Positions 9,498 to 20,403 of a DNA stretch of 64,000 nt are shown here, one piece after another. Every line of letters starts with the position of its first letter. Within the stretch, counting starts at the first letter, position 1. Made by a program: the position numbers and the translations under genes. The stretch is from Rhodanobacter sp. C01 (lineage in GTDB: Bacteria; Pseudomonadota; Gammaproteobacteria; Xanthomonadales; Rhodanobacteraceae), in NCBI RefSeq assembly GCF_002001045.1, contig NZ_MUNR01000014.1, positions 124,001 through 188,000 of the forward strand, in the 5' to 3' direction. Under the pieces are notes generated by a model. The model was not told where the DNA came from, did not search any database, and saw only the letters and a program-made list of their open reading frames with translations.

Positions 9498-10406
9498 TCA
9501 GCGCGCCCTTTTCTGTTTCGCCAGGGTGATCACCACCACGCCGATCAGGATGACCGCCATCCCGGCAAGATCGTACGGACCGATGTGCTCGCCGGCCAGC
9601 AATACGCCGAACAACACGGCTACGGGCGGATTCACATATGCATAGCTGGTGCTCAGTGCCGGTCGCGCATGTTTCAGCACATACAGATAGGCGCTGAACG
9701 CGATCAGCGAACCGAACACAGCCAGATAGACCACCGCCAGGGTGGCGCGTGTGGTCGGATGTGCGGGCAGGTGCTCGCCGCTGGCGAAGCCGAAGATCAG
9801 CAAGGCGACGCTGGCGCAGAGCATCTGTGCGGCGGTGTTCATCGGCCCCGGTGGCATGTCGCGCCGGCGACTCCAGGCCGAGCCGAACGCCCAGCACATG
9901 GCAGCCACCAGCAGCGCCATCGCGCCGAGTCGTGAGCCGGACAGGCTGCTGCCCAGGTTCAGCACGATCACGCCGGCAAAGCCGATCGCCAGACCGATGC
10001 TCTCGCGCCGGTTCGGCCACTCGCCATACATGCCGGAGAACAGCGCGGCGAACAGCGGCATGCTGGCCACCGCCACGGCGGCAATCCCGGAGCTCACCCG
10101 CTCTTCGGCAAAACAGACCAAGCCGTTGCCGAAGCCGAGCAGCAGCACGCCGGTGAACGCCGCGTTGCGCCATTGCAAGCGCGTCGGCGGCGCGATGCCG
10201 CGCAGGCGCAGGAAGGCGTAGAGCGCGGTGCCGGCGCAGACGAAGCGCACGCCGGCAAGCAGGAATGGCGGGTAGCTTTCCAGCGCGTAACGGATGCCCA
10301 GATAGGTCGAGCCCCAGATCACGTAAAGCGCAAACAGCGCCAGTGGAATCAGTACGTGGGGGTCACTCAGGCGATGCGGCGTGTCGGCCGCAGGGTGGTT
10401 GGACAT
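9498..10406 (-). CDS. yedA: DMT-superfamily permease (EamA domains, YedA-like)
   Basis: A 302-residue inner-membrane protein with ten hydrophobic segments forming two EamA repeats. The first repeat has the WGSTYLGIRYALE motif typical of YedA/RhtA-like exporters of amino acids or metabolites. It converges on nadE with 31 bases between stops. Substrate unknown; the symbol rests on overall resemblance only. Confidence 0.85.
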   Translation of the reverse strand: MSNHPAADTPHRLSDPHVLIPLALFALYVIWGSTYLGIRYALESYPPFLLAGVRFVCAGTALYAFLRLRGIAPPTRLQWRNAAFTGVLLLGFGNGLVCFAEERVSSGIAAVAVASMPLFAALFSGMYGEWPNRRESIGLAIGFAGVIVLNLGSSLSGSRLGAMALLVAAMCWAFGSAWSRRRDMPPGPMNTAAQMLCASVALLIFGFASGEHLPAHPTTRATLAVVYLAVFGSLIAFSAYLYVLKHARPALSTSYAYVNPPVAVLFGVLLAGEHIGPYDLAGMAVILIGVVVITLAKQKRAR

Positions 10407-10527
10407 GGGAGCGGATCGTGTGGGGACGGCGCATTATCCGCGAGCCCACCGGATTTTGTGAGCGCGACTGCGGGCGCCGCGCTGTCCGAATCGTGATTGC
10501 CGTATCGCCTGTTCGATCGGCGACGGC

Positions 10528-10806
10528 TCAGTGGGCGACGGGACGGCCCTGCCGGATCACCACGAACTCGCCTTCCAGTACGTCAGGTTGATGCTGGCCA
10601 TGAGTGGCAGCGGGCTGCGCGGCCAGCTTGCGGCCATGCTTCCACTGGCGCCAGGCGAGCAACAGGCCTCCGCCAACCAGCAGTACACCTGCCACCACCA
10701 GGCCGAACACCAGCAGCACGCCAATCAGTGCGATACCAACCAGCAGCGACAGCGCACGAAGCAGCGGATGACGGGAACGGCGCATGGAGGGCATGGAGAA
10801 GTACAT
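10528..10806 (-). CDS. Small membrane protein of unknown function
   Basis: 92 residues with a basic N-terminus, one long hydrophobic hairpin (about residues 18-52) and a polar tail ending near DVLEGEFVVI. I do not recognise a family. The hydrophobic pattern and the divergence from the Rieske gene argue that it is real. No convincing Shine-Dalgarno precedes any of the three near-N-terminal ATGs, so the start is uncertain. Confidence 0.6.
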   Translation of the reverse strand: MYFSMPSMRRSRHPLLRALSLLVGIALIGVLLVFGLVVAGVLLVGGGLLLAWRQWKHGRKLAAQPAATHGQHQPDVLEGEFVVIRQGRPVAH

Positions 10807-10830
10807 GTGTTAAAAATCCGTGTGTTAAAA
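10806..10830. repeat. Tandem TGTGTTAAAA repeat in a divergent promoter region
   Basis: Two identical 10-base copies (10806-10815 and 10821-10830) begin 15 bases apart, between the divergent small membrane gene and the Rieske gene. The spacing and AT-rich character in a GC-rich region suggest an operator or -10-like elements. The regulator is unknown. Confidence 0.4.
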
Positions 10831-10884
10831 TCAATGACTTACGCGTGCAACCATGGGGCTGTCGAGCCCGCGAGACAAGTGCCG

Positions 10885-11235
10885 ATGGATACAGTGACCA
10901 CCGTCCCCCCGTTGTGCAACCTGGACGAAATTCCGGACGGCGGGGCCATTGCTGTCGATGCACTGCTTCCCGAGGGCGTAGAAAGTCTGATCCTGTTGCG
11001 AAAGGGGGGACAGGTACGCGGCTATCTCAACATCTGTCCGCATGCGGGACGTCGACTGGATTACGCGCCGGGCAAGTTCCTGCTGAAGAGCGACACACTG
11101 ATCTGCGCCGTGCACGGTGCCACTTTCAACCAGGCCGATGGACTGTGTGTCGCTGGTCCTTGTCGCGGTGAACACCTGCGCGAAGTTGCCCTGCGGGTGG
11201 AGGGCGATGCCGTTCACCTGACCACCTCCTCGTAG
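10885..11235 (+). CDS. Rieske-type [2Fe-2S] protein
   Basis: A 116-residue protein with one Rieske domain: CPH near residue 50 and C-x2-H (CAVHGATF) about 20 residues on supply the two Cys and two His ligands. It lacks a membrane anchor and a signal peptide, so it is a soluble ferredoxin-like electron carrier, as in NirD or dioxygenase ferredoxins. Start 10885 is preferred over an in-frame ATG at 10834 because the latter adds residues outside the domain. It lies 142 bases upstream of cysD on the same strand. A role in sulfur or redox metabolism is inference. Confidence 0.85.
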   Translation: MDTVTTVPPLCNLDEIPDGGAIAVDALLPEGVESLILLRKGGQVRGYLNICPHAGRRLDYAPGKFLLKSDTLICAVHGATFNQADGLCVAGPCRGEHLREVALRVEGDAVHLTTSS

Positions 11236-11377
11236 CGGCCTTCGCCATCGACGCCGGCAACCTCGTGTGCAATGCCGCAGATGTCCGTTGCGTGTGCCGC
11301 ATATGGATAAATCCGCTGGTCATTACTCAAACGACACCGCCCCGACTAGAATCCCTGCGAATATCAACGGCAGCAAC

Positions 11378-12298
11378 ATGACCAACATCGACACGCTTGC
11401 GCACGCATCGCACCTGAATCAGCTGGAGTCGGAAAGCATCCACATCCTGCGCGAGGTGGCGGCCGAGTTCCGCAACCCGGTGATGATGTATTCGATCGGC
11501 AAGGACTCCTCGGTGCTGCTGCACCTGCTTCAGAAGGCGTTTTATCCGGCGCCGCCGCCGATCCCGCTGCTGCACGTGGACACGACGTGGAAATTCCGCG
11601 AGATGATCGCGTTCCGCGATCGCCGCGCGCAGGAAACCGGCTGCCGGTTGATCGTGCATATCAATCAGGATGGCGTGGCGCAGGGCATCGGCCCATTCAG
11701 TCATGGTGCGACCGTGCATACCGACGTGATGAAGACCCAGGCGCTGAAGCAGGCGCTGGACAAGTACCAGTTCGACGCCGCGATCGGCGGCGCACGCCGC
11801 GACGAGGAGAAGTCGCGCGCCAAGGAGCGCGTGTTCTCGTTCCGCAATGCACAGCATCGCTGGGATCCGAAGAGCCAGCGGCCGGAGCTGTGGAACCTCT
11901 ACAACGCGCGCATCGCCAAGGGCGAGAGCGTGCGCGTGTTCCCGCTGTCGAACTGGACGGAGCTGGACATCTGGCTATACATCTACCGCGAGAAGATCGA
12001 GGTGCCGTCGCTGTACCTCGCCGCCGAGCGGCCGGTGGTCGAGCGCGACGGCACGCTGATCATGGTCGACGACGAGCGCATGCCGCTGCGCCCGGGCGAG
12101 ATCCCGCAAATGCGCAAGGTGCGTTTCCGCACACTGGGTTGCTATCCCCTGACAGGCGCGATCGAGTCCGAGGCCGATACCTTGCCGGCCGTCATCCAGG
12201 AAATGCTGGTGGCACGCACCTCCGAGCGCCAGGGTCGGGTAATCGACCATGATCCGTCCGCGTCGATGGAGAAGAAGAAGCAGGAGGGTTATTTCTGA
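11378..12298 (+). CDS. cysD: Sulfate adenylyltransferase subunit 2
   Basis: A 306-residue PP-loop subunit of ATP sulfurylase that forms APS from sulfate and ATP together with CysN. It starts [17 protein letters not shown] and has the [15 protein letters not shown]-loop, the [15 protein letters not shown] stretch and the C-terminal EKKKQEGYF typical of CysD. The longer open frame to 11267 is not used; the family start fits 11378. A possible promoter -10 TAGAAT is at 11347-11352. The stop overlaps the cysNC start (TGATG). Confidence 0.97.
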   Translation: MTNIDTLAHASHLNQLESESIHILREVAAEFRNPVMMYSIGKDSSVLLHLLQKAFYPAPPPIPLLHVDTTWKFREMIAFRDRRAQETGCRLIVHINQDGVAQGIGPFSHGATVHTDVMKTQALKQALDKYQFDAAIGGARRDEEKSRAKERVFSFRNAQHRWDPKSQRPELWNLYNARIAKGESVRVFPLSNWTELDIWLYIYREKIEVPSLYLAAERPVVERDGTLIMVDDERMPLRPGEIPQMRKVRFRTLGCYPLTGAIESEADTLPAVIQEMLVARTSERQGRVIDHDPSASMEKKKQEGYF

Positions 12299-14187
12299 TG
12301 CGCACGGAGCATGACGCGAGCACGGCGATCGACGCCTACCTGCAGCAGCACGAAACCAAGAGCCTGCTGCGTTTCATCACCTGCGGCAGCGTGGACGATG
12401 GCAAGAGCACCCTGCTCGGGCGCCTGCTGTACGACAGCAAGCTGCTGTTCGACGACCAGCTGGCCGCGCTGAAAGGCGACAGCCTGCGCCACGGCACGCA
12501 GAACGGCGAGCTGGATTTCGCCTTGTTGGTCGATGGCCTCTCCGCCGAGCGCGAGCAGGGCATCACGATCGACGTTGCCTACCGTTTCTTCGGCACCGAG
12601 CGGCGCAAGTTCATCGTCGCCGACTGCCCCGGCCACGAGCAGTACACGCGCAACATGGCCACTGGTGCTTCCACTGCCGATCTCGCGGTGGTGCTGGTCG
12701 ACGCACGCAAGGGCCTGCTGACGCAGACGCGCCGGCATACCTATATCTGCGCGCTGCTCGGCATCCGCCATGTGCTGCTGGCCGTGAACAAGATGGATCT
12801 GATCGATTACTCCGAGGACGTGTTCCGCACGATCGAGGCGGACTATCGCGAGCTGGCTGCCTCGATGGACATCACACAGGTCAGCGCGGTGCCGCTGTCG
12901 GCACTGCGTGGCGAAAATGTCAGCAGTCGTTCGGACCGCATCGACTGGTACGACGGTCCCAGCCTGCTGGAGCATCTGGAGACGGTGCAGGTCGCGCATG
13001 TGGCCGACGATGTCGGCTTCCGCCTGCCGGTACAGTGGGTATGCCGGCCCGATCAGAATTTCCGCGGCTACGCAGGCCATGTCGTCGCCGGTCAGATTGT
13101 GCCGGGCGATGAAGTGGTGGTGCTGCCGAGTGGCGCCCGTTCACGGGTGGCACGCATCGTCACGGCCGACGGCGATCTGCCGCGCGCCAGGTCTGGCGAT
13201 GCAGTCACGCTGACGCTGACCGACGAGCGCGACATCAGTCGTGGCGACGTCATCGCCGCGGCCACGCAACCACCACAGGTGGCCGATCAGTTCGCCGCGC
13301 ACCTGCTGTGGATGGGTGAGGCGCCGCTGCTGCCTGGGCGATCCTACTGGCTGAAGATCGGCGCACGCACGGTCAGTGCGCAGGTCACCGAGATCAAGCA
13401 CAAGGTCGACGTCAACACGCAGGAAGCACTGGCCGCCAAGCGGCTGGAGTTGAACGAGGTGGGTTATTGCAACCTCAGCCTGGATCACGCCATCGCGTTC
13501 GAGGCGTATGCACACTGCCGCGAGATGGGCGCGTTCATCCTGATCGACCGACAGAGCAACGGCACGGTGGCTGCCGGAACGCTGAACTTCGCCCTGCGTC
13601 GTGCCGACAATATCCACTGGCAGCACACCGATGTCGACCGTGCGGCGAGGGCACGGATCAAGGGGCAGGCGCCTGCCTGCCTGTGGTTCACCGGCCTGTC
13701 CGGCTCGGGCAAATCGACTGTGGCCAATCTGGCGGAGAAGCGTCTGCACGCACGCGGCTATCACACCTACATGCTGGACGGCGACAACGTGCGCCATGGC
13801 CTCAACCGTGATCTGGGCTTCACCGATGAGGACCGCGTCGAGAACATCCGCCGCGTGGCCGAAGTGGCGAAACTGATGGTGGATGCCGGCCTGATCGTGC
13901 TGGTCTCGTTCATCAGCCCGTTCCGCAGCGAGCGACGCATGGCACGGGATCTTTTTGGCGAAGGCGAGTTCAGGGAAGTCTTCATGGACGCGCCACTGGA
14001 GCTGTGCGAACGGCGCGACGTCAAGGGGCTCTATGCGAAGGCACGTGCCGGCGAGATCCGCAATTTCACCGGCATCGACTCGCCCTATGAGCCGCCGGAG
14101 CATGCCGAGATACATCTGCGGGCCGCCGAGCACACTGCCGAGGCGATGGCGGAGCAGGTGATCGAAACGCTGCTTGGAAAACACTGA
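12298..14187 (+). CDS. cysNC: Bifunctional sulfate adenylyltransferase subunit 1 / adenylylsulfate kinase
   Basis: A 629-residue fusion. Residues about 20-440 are a translation-factor-like GTPase (CysN): P-loop GSVDDGKS (30-37), [11 protein letters not shown], and NKMD. It couples GTP hydrolysis to APS formation by CysD. Residues about 460-629 are APS kinase (CysC) with P-loop GLSGSGKST and the YEPPEHAEI region, giving PAPS. The fusion is common in xanthomonads and rhizobia (NodQ). One-base overlap with cysD. cysH and cysIJ are not in the window. Confidence 0.97.
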   Translation: MRTEHDASTAIDAYLQQHETKSLLRFITCGSVDDGKSTLLGRLLYDSKLLFDDQLAALKGDSLRHGTQNGELDFALLVDGLSAEREQGITIDVAYRFFGTERRKFIVADCPGHEQYTRNMATGASTADLAVVLVDARKGLLTQTRRHTYICALLGIRHVLLAVNKMDLIDYSEDVFRTIEADYRELAASMDITQVSAVPLSALRGENVSSRSDRIDWYDGPSLLEHLETVQVAHVADDVGFRLPVQWVCRPDQNFRGYAGHVVAGQIVPGDEVVVLPSGARSRVARIVTADGDLPRARSGDAVTLTLTDERDISRGDVIAAATQPPQVADQFAAHLLWMGEAPLLPGRSYWLKIGARTVSAQVTEIKHKVDVNTQEALAAKRLELNEVGYCNLSLDHAIAFEAYAHCREMGAFILIDRQSNGTVAAGTLNFALRRADNIHWQHTDVDRAARARIKGQAPACLWFTGLSGSGKSTVANLAEKRLHARGYHTYMLDGDNVRHGLNRDLGFTDEDRVENIRRVAEVAKLMVDAGLIVLVSFISPFRSERRMARDLFGEGEFREVFMDAPLELCERRDVKGLYAKARAGEIRNFTGIDSPYEPPEHAEIHLRAAEHTAEAMAEQVIETLLGKH

Positions 14188-14307
14188 CTGGCGACACGCG
14201 CTCCACGGCGATCAAGGCCGGGCGGAGTCGTTGTTTTTCACGTTGCCGGTGTTGAGAGCGAGCCGTGAACCGGCGAGCGGTGAAATGGTGTCATCGGCCT
14301 CGTGCGT

Positions 14308-15690
<1,383 letters not shown>

Positions 15691-15767
15691 GGGTTTGCTG
15701 CTGGGGAAGGGAGTGAACCGGCTATTCTACGCGGCGTGTCCGCCTTTGGCAGTCCATTCGCAAGCGC

Positions 15768-15995
15768 ATGTCCAACCTGATCCTGTACCAGCGCGATTAT
15801 TGCCACCTGTGCGACCTGGCGCTGGCCGTGCTGGCCGAGGCGCGTGCGCCGGAGTTCGACAGCGTGTGGGTGGATGACGCGGTCGAACTGGAACAGCGCT
15901 ATGGCACGCGGGTGCCGGTGCTGCGCGATGCGCGTGATGGGCGCGAGCTGGACTGGCCGTTCGATGCGGTAGCGGTACGCGCGTTTCTTGCGTAG
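15768..15995 (+). CDS. Glutaredoxin-like protein (DUF836 family)
   Basis: A 75-residue thioredoxin-fold protein with an N-terminal CHLC (CxxC) in LILYQRDYCHLCDLAL and a cis-Pro loop TRVPVLRD. These small proteins are probable disulfide reductases; the partner is unknown. Its TAG stop lies inside the left arm of the REP inverted repeat, so the C-terminus may have been set by insertion of that element. Confidence 0.85.
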   Translation: MSNLILYQRDYCHLCDLALAVLAEARAPEFDSVWVDDAVELEQRYGTRVPVLRDARDGRELDWPFDAVAVRAFLA

Positions 15996-16068
15996 GAGCG
16001 CACCCTGTGCGCGAATGCTCTGATGTTGATCGGAGCGATGAGCATTCGCGCACAGGGTGCGCTCCTAC
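15992..16068. repeat. REP-type inverted repeat pair
   Basis: A perfect 29-bp inverted repeat: the left arm 15992-16020 begins GTAGGAGCGCACCCTGTGCG, the right arm is 16040-16068, and a 19-base loop lies between. The GTAGGAGCGC head is characteristic of REP/BIME elements of xanthomonads and pseudomonads that are mobilised by RAYT (TnpA-REP) proteins. It occupies the gap between two convergent genes and can form a long hairpin, so it probably acts as a bidirectional 3' end. I found no second copy in the window. Confidence 0.9.
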
Positions 16069-16093
16069 AAGGCGTCGATGGGTGTGGTGCCGG

Positions 16094-17452
16094 TCAGCTG
16101 CCCAGTGAAGCGGCCACCGTAAACGCGCAACCGGTCTTCGCTTTCACGTCGGCCAATGTCACGCCAGCCTGCAGCTCGATCAGGGTCAGGCCCTTGCCTT
16201 TCTCGACCTCGAACACGCACAGGTCGGTGATGATCAGGTCGACCACTTGCTTGCCGGTCAGCGGCAGGTCGCAGGAGTCCTTGATCTTCGGCGAGCCGTC
16301 TTTCGCGTTGTGCTCCATCAGCACCACCACGCGCCTGACGCCGCTGACCAGATCCATCGCGCCGCCCGGACCCTTGACCATCTTGCCCGGCACCATCCAA
16401 TTCGCAAGATCGCCATGCGCGGAGACTTCCAGGCCGCCGAGGATCGAGAGATCGATATGGCCGCCGCGGATCATCGCGAACGACTCGGCGCTGGAAAAGA
16501 AGCTCGAACCGGGCAAGGTGGTGATGGTCTGCTTGCCGGCATTGATCAGGTCCGGATCGATCTGGTCCTCGGCGGGGAACGGGCCGATGCCGAGCAGGCC
16601 GTTCTCCGATTGCAGGATCACGTCCATGCCTGCGGGAATGAAGTTTGCCACCAGGGTCGGGATGCCGATGCCGAGGTTGACGTAGAAGCCGTCGCGCAGT
16701 TCCTTCGCTGCGCGCTGCGCCATCGCGGTACGGATCGGACTTTCCTTGCCGGTGTTGGCGCCGGCGATGGTGCGGAACTCGATGCGCTTCTCGTAGTTGG
16801 CACCCTGGATGATGCGGTCGACGTAGATGCCAGGTACGTGGATGTTGTCCGGATCGAGCGTGCCGACCTCGACCAGCTCCTCGACCTCGGCCACGCAGAT
16901 CTTGCCGCAGGTGGCGATCATCGGGTTGAAGTTGCGCGCGGTCTCGCGGAATACCAGGTTGCCGAGGCGGTCGCCCTTCCATGCCTTCACGATCGAGACG
17001 TCGGCGTGGATGGCTTCCTCCAGCACATATTCCTTGTCGCCAAAGACCTTGGTCTCCTTGCCTTCGGCCAGCTTGGTGCCATAGCCCGTGCGCGTATAGA
17101 AACCGGGGATGCCGGCGCCACCGGCGCGCAGCTTCTCGGCCAGCGTGCCCTGCGGGGTCAGGTGCAGTTCCAGCTCGCCGGCCAGCACCTGGCGCTCGAA
17201 TTCCTTGTTCTCGCCCACGTAGGAGGCGTACACGCGCTTCACCTGATGCGTCTTCAGCAGCGGACCCATGCCGAAATCATCCACGCCTGCATTGTTGCCG
17301 ACGATGGTCAGGCCCTTGGTGCCGGCTTCCAGCAGCGCGCCGATCAGATTCTCGGGGATGCCGCACAGGCCGAAGCCGCCGGCAGCGAGGGTCATGTCGT
17401 CGAACAGCAGTCCGTCGAGAGCCTTGGCTGCGCTTGGGTAAACCTTGTCCAT
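16094..17452 (-). CDS. 3-oxoacid CoA-transferase, fused A and B subunits
   Basis: A 452-residue protein. Residues 1-~232 match the A subunit ([25 protein letters not shown]) and ~240-452 match the B subunit, with catalytic Glu283 in the SENGLLGIG motif. Such enzymes move CoA from succinyl-CoA to acetoacetate or related 3-oxoacids. Xanthomonads usually encode two adjacent genes (scoA/scoB, lpsI/lpsJ). Here one frame covers both, joined by a short linker around 215-240, as in mitochondrial SCOT. Monocistronic, and it ends 25 bases from the REP hairpin. Confidence 0.92.
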   Translation of the reverse strand: MDKVYPSAAKALDGLLFDDMTLAAGGFGLCGIPENLIGALLEAGTKGLTIVGNNAGVDDFGMGPLLKTHQVKRVYASYVGENKEFERQVLAGELELHLTPQGTLAEKLRAGGAGIPGFYTRTGYGTKLAEGKETKVFGDKEYVLEEAIHADVSIVKAWKGDRLGNLVFRETARNFNPMIATCGKICVAEVEELVEVGTLDPDNIHVPGIYVDRIIQGANYEKRIEFRTIAGANTGKESPIRTAMAQRAAKELRDGFYVNLGIGIPTLVANFIPAGMDVILQSENGLLGIGPFPAEDQIDPDLINAGKQTITTLPGSSFFSSAESFAMIRGGHIDLSILGGLEVSAHGDLANWMVPGKMVKGPGGAMDLVSGVRRVVVLMEHNAKDGSPKIKDSCDLPLTGKQVVDLIITDLCVFEVEKGKGLTLIELQAGVTLADVKAKTGCAFTVAASLGS

Positions 17453-17560
17453 TGCCTTGCCTTCCTGCAGGGAGAGTCAGCTGCCAAGGATACGACGGTT
17501 TGGCTCGGGGCGGCCTCGTACCAAGGTCGCATGCCACGTGGCGGGCCGGAATTTCGGGCC

Positions 17561-17609
17561 TTGACGCGATCATTTACGCGTGTAAACATCATGTCACTTA
17601 CACGTGTAA
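17561..17609 (+). promoter_or_regulatory. Two palindromic operators before blaI-like gene
   Basis: TTTAC-GCGT-GTAAA (17573-17586) and the perfect palindrome TTACACGTGTAA (17598-17609) have centres 24 bp apart. A TTGACG -35 candidate lies at 17561-17566, and the gene starts at 17620. Dyad TAC/GTA sites in the promoter are the usual targets of BlaI/MecI/CopY repressors, so autorepression by the adjacent gene is the simplest reading. The -10 is poorly conserved. Confidence 0.7.
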
Positions 17610-17619
17610 ACGGTGACCC

Positions 17620-17991
17620 ATGGCAATCAGCGAAGCGGAAGCAGTGGTGATGGACGTGCTGTGGCGCGAAGCACCACGCACAGCCGAGGACATCCTCGCC
17701 GAAGTCGGCCCGGCGCAGGACTGGCAGGAGGGCACAGTGAAGTCCCTGCTCAATCGCCTGCTGCGGAAAAAGGCCGTGCACGCCGAGCGCGACGGTCGCC
17801 GTTACTTGTACACACCGCTGCTCACTCGTGAGCAGTACGTCCAGCAGGAGAGCAAGGGCCTGCTCGACCGTCTCTTCGGCGGCCGAGTGGCGCCGCTGGT
17901 CGCGCATTTCTCCGAGCAGCGCAAGCTGTCGAAGAAGGACATTGCCGAACTGCGGAAGCTGCTGCAGGAGCTCGACGATGAACAGCATTGA
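17620..17991 (+). CDS. BlaI/MecI/CopY-family transcriptional repressor
   Basis: A 123-residue winged-helix repressor of the penicillinase-repressor family: ISEAEAVVMDVLW, then helix-turn-helix TVKSLLNRLLRKKAV, wing RDGRRYLYTPLLTREQY, and a C-terminal dimerisation helix (LSKKDIAELRKLLQEL) where the activating protease normally cuts. It overlaps the M56 sensor-protease gene by 14 bases, the standard blaI-blaR1 arrangement. It likely binds the two palindromes upstream. Confidence 0.94.
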   Translation: MAISEAEAVVMDVLWREAPRTAEDILAEVGPAQDWQEGTVKSLLNRLLRKKAVHAERDGRRYLYTPLLTREQYVQQESKGLLDRLFGGRVAPLVAHFSEQRKLSKKDIAELRKLLQELDDEQH

Positions 17992-19288
17992 GTCGGCAAG
18001 TGTCGACTGGATCGGGCATGGCTGGCTGCTGATCCTCGCGTTCACCGCAGCGGTGCTTGTCGTTGCGGCGCTACGCAAACCATGCTGCCGTCTGTTCGGT
18101 GCCGAGCGCGCGTTCCAGCTGTGGCTGCTGCCACCACTGGCGATGGTGGCCAGTCAGTTGTCGCATGCGCCCATGGCACAAGTGGTCGCGCTGCCAGCGG
18201 TTGTGTTCACGATCACCTCGGCGGCCACCACGCTGCCGGCGCATGTCGCGGAGTCGAATGGTCTTGACTGGCGGACATGGATGGCACTGCTCTGGCTGGC
18301 TGGCATGTTAGTCAGCGTGACACTGGCTGCCATCGCACAGTCGCGTTATCGCGATCGCCTGCATGGAGCCACGAGAGTGGTCGACCTGTCGCTGCGCTGG
18401 CCGGTTTGGCGAGCAGCCGGGACGGATGTCGGACCTGCCCTGGTCGGTGCCTGGCGAATCCGCATCGTGCTGCCGGCCGATTTCGAACACCGCTACGATG
18501 CCACTGAACGTGCACTGATCCTCGCCCACGAAACGATGCATGCGCGTCGTCACGATGGCTGGTGGTGCCTGCTCGCACAGGCAGTTGTTGCCGTGTTCTG
18601 GTTCCATCCATTGGCGTGGTGGCTGCTTTCGGCGTTGCGCCACGATCAGGAACTGGCCTGTGACGCCGCTGTGCTGCGCGAGCACGGCACGCGGCGGCGC
18701 AGCTATGTGAATGCCATGTTGAAAACCCAATCGGCCACGTTCGCGTTGCCGATTGGTTGTAGCTGGTCACCTCGTCATCCACTTATGGAGCGTATTGCCA
18801 TGTTGAAACAGAACCCACCAAATGCATTTCGGCGTCTCGCCAGCGGTTTTACAATGATATTGCTGATTGCCGGTTTTGCTGGAGCGGTATACGCCGCTGT
18901 GCCACCAGGCAAGACAAGCCTTGGTGCCGCCTCGGATCGATACACGTTGAAGATGGATGTTGCTTTCGATGGCAAGCCTGCCGAAATGCATTTCACCCAG
19001 TGCCTCAAGCCCGGCGAGTACGTCCATGTGAGCGGGGTTAGTACTGGTGTGCCGCCATGGAAGGGGCGGTTCGCAGTCATGTCGACGGTGGGTGGGCAGA
19101 TCGAAATACATGGCGAAATGGTTGGGGGTACCTTGCACGAGGCATCACACCCAATCGTGCGAACCAAGCCCGGTCAGTTGGCCACGATCCTGTTTGGCAC
19201 CCGCGTCTCCGGGAAGCCGGGCGAAATGGAAGTCACTGGTGGCGAACAGAGCATCAAGGTTGATCTGACTCCCAGTACCGGTTGCTGA
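17978..19288 (+). CDS. M56-family sensor metallopeptidase (BlaR1-like)
   Basis: A 436-residue membrane protein starting MNSIESASVDWIGHG. It has four to five membrane segments and the zinc protease motif HETMH (184-188) with a downstream QELACD glutamate, which define peptidase family M56. BlaR1 has a penicillin-binding C-domain; here the last ~130 residues, after the final membrane segment near 290-307, are a small unrecognised domain predicted to be mostly beta. It should sense a periplasmic signal and cleave the adjacent BlaI-like repressor. Start 17978 overlaps the repressor gene by 14 bases; the upstream frame back to 17828 is out-of-frame shadow. Confidence 0.9.
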   Translation: MNSIESASVDWIGHGWLLILAFTAAVLVVAALRKPCCRLFGAERAFQLWLLPPLAMVASQLSHAPMAQVVALPAVVFTITSAATTLPAHVAESNGLDWRTWMALLWLAGMLVSVTLAAIAQSRYRDRLHGATRVVDLSLRWPVWRAAGTDVGPALVGAWRIRIVLPADFEHRYDATERALILAHETMHARRHDGWWCLLAQAVVAVFWFHPLAWWLLSALRHDQELACDAAVLREHGTRRRSYVNAMLKTQSATFALPIGCSWSPRHPLMERIAMLKQNPPNAFRRLASGFTMILLIAGFAGAVYAAVPPGKTSLGAASDRYTLKMDVAFDGKPAEMHFTQCLKPGEYVHVSGVSTGVPPWKGRFAVMSTVGGQIEIHGEMVGGTLHEASHPIVRTKPGQLATILFGTRVSGKPGEMEVTGGEQSIKVDLTPSTGC

Positions 19289-19356
19289 TCCATTGAGTTG
19301 CTCCAGTAGCGGTAGTGCAGCTGGCTATACTCATCCCACCCCATGGGGAGAGTGAA

Positions 19357-20403
19357 GTGAAGCCGCTCCATTTATTCGTTACCGTTTCCATACTCGGAAT
19401 CGCAAGCATGAGCCATGCCGCCGTCTCGCCCGTATTGGTGATCCACGGCGGCGCTGGCGTGGTCAAGCGCGAGATGACGCCGGCGAGGGAGAAGGCCATC
19501 CGCGCGGCGATGACGCTGGCATTGCAGAACGGCTACGCCAAGCTCAAGGCGGGCAAGCCGGCGCTGGATGCGGTGACGGCAGCGATCACCGTTCTGGAGG
19601 ACGATCCGAACTTCAACGCCGGCAAGGGCGCGGTGTTCACCCATGACGGCAAGAACGAAATGGACGCGGCGATCATGGACGGCAATACCCTGAGTGCCGG
19701 TTCCGTAGCCGACGTTCAACGGGTGAAGAACCCGATCCTGCTGGCGCAGGCGGTGATGGAGCATTCACCGCATGTGATGCTGGCCGGCGACGGGGCCGAG
19801 GAGTTTGCCAAGGAGCAGGGCATCACCTTGGTCGACCCTTCGTACTTTCGCACCGAGGAGCGCTGGCAGCAGCTGCAGAAAGCCTTGAAGGAAGATGCGG
19901 CGAAGCAGCCGCATGCGGACGTCGATACGGCGAAACACTTCGGCACGGTCGGTGCGGTGGCGCTGGATGTCGAAGGCCATCTCGCTGCCGGCACCTCCAC
20001 CGGCGGCATGACCGACAAGCGCTGGGGACGCATCGGCGATTCGCCGATCATCGGCGCAGGTACTTATGCCAACAGCGGTTGTGCGGTGTCCGGTACCGGC
20101 TGGGGCGAGTACTACATCCGCACCGTCGCCGCACACGAGATCTGCATGATGGTGACCCAGATGCGCGTGCCGTTGAAGCGTGCCGCCGCGCAGGTGGTCA
20201 ACCAGGAGATCCCGTCGATGGGCGGCAACGGCGGTGCGATCGCGCTGGATGCGGAGGGCCATATCGCGATTCCATTCAACACCGACGGCATGTATCGCGG
20301 CTGGATCGGCGCCGATGGCGTGCCACATGTGGCGATCTACGGGGACGAAGACGATGGCACGGCCGAGCCGCCGGCGCCGGCCGACAGCACGGCGCAGCCC
20401 TGA
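19357..20403 (+). CDS. iaaA: Exported isoaspartyl peptidase / type-2 L-asparaginase
   Basis: A 348-residue Ntn-hydrolase precursor starting at GTG with GGGGAG 6 bases upstream; an ATG at 19315 is out of family alignment. A signal peptide (about 1-21, ending SHA) precedes VLVIHGGAGV. The autocleavage site and nucleophile Thr lie in the HFGTVGAVALD motif near residue 190, followed by GTSTGG. It hydrolyses beta-aspartyl peptides and asparagine. It lies 68 bases after the M56 gene on the same strand with a TATACT -10 candidate at 19326-19331, so it may be either co-transcribed or separately started. Confidence 0.92.
   Translation: MKPLHLFVTVSILGIASMSHAAVSPVLVIHGGAGVVKREMTPAREKAIRAAMTLALQNGYAKLKAGKPALDAVTAAITVLEDDPNFNAGKGAVFTHDGKNEMDAAIMDGNTLSAGSVADVQRVKNPILLAQAVMEHSPHVMLAGDGAEEFAKEQGITLVDPSYFRTEERWQQLQKALKEDAAKQPHADVDTAKHFGTVGAVALDVEGHLAAGTSTGGMTDKRWGRIGDSPIIGAGTYANSGCAVSGTGWGEYYIRTVAAHEICMMVTQMRVPLKRAAAQVVNQEIPSMGGNGGAIALDAEGHIAIPFNTDGMYRGWIGADGVPHVAIYGDEDDGTAEPPAPADSTAQP

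Noticed and set aside
14188-14307. Terminator between cysNC and sdaA
   Set aside because: Several GC stretches but no stem with a clean loop and T tract in either direction.
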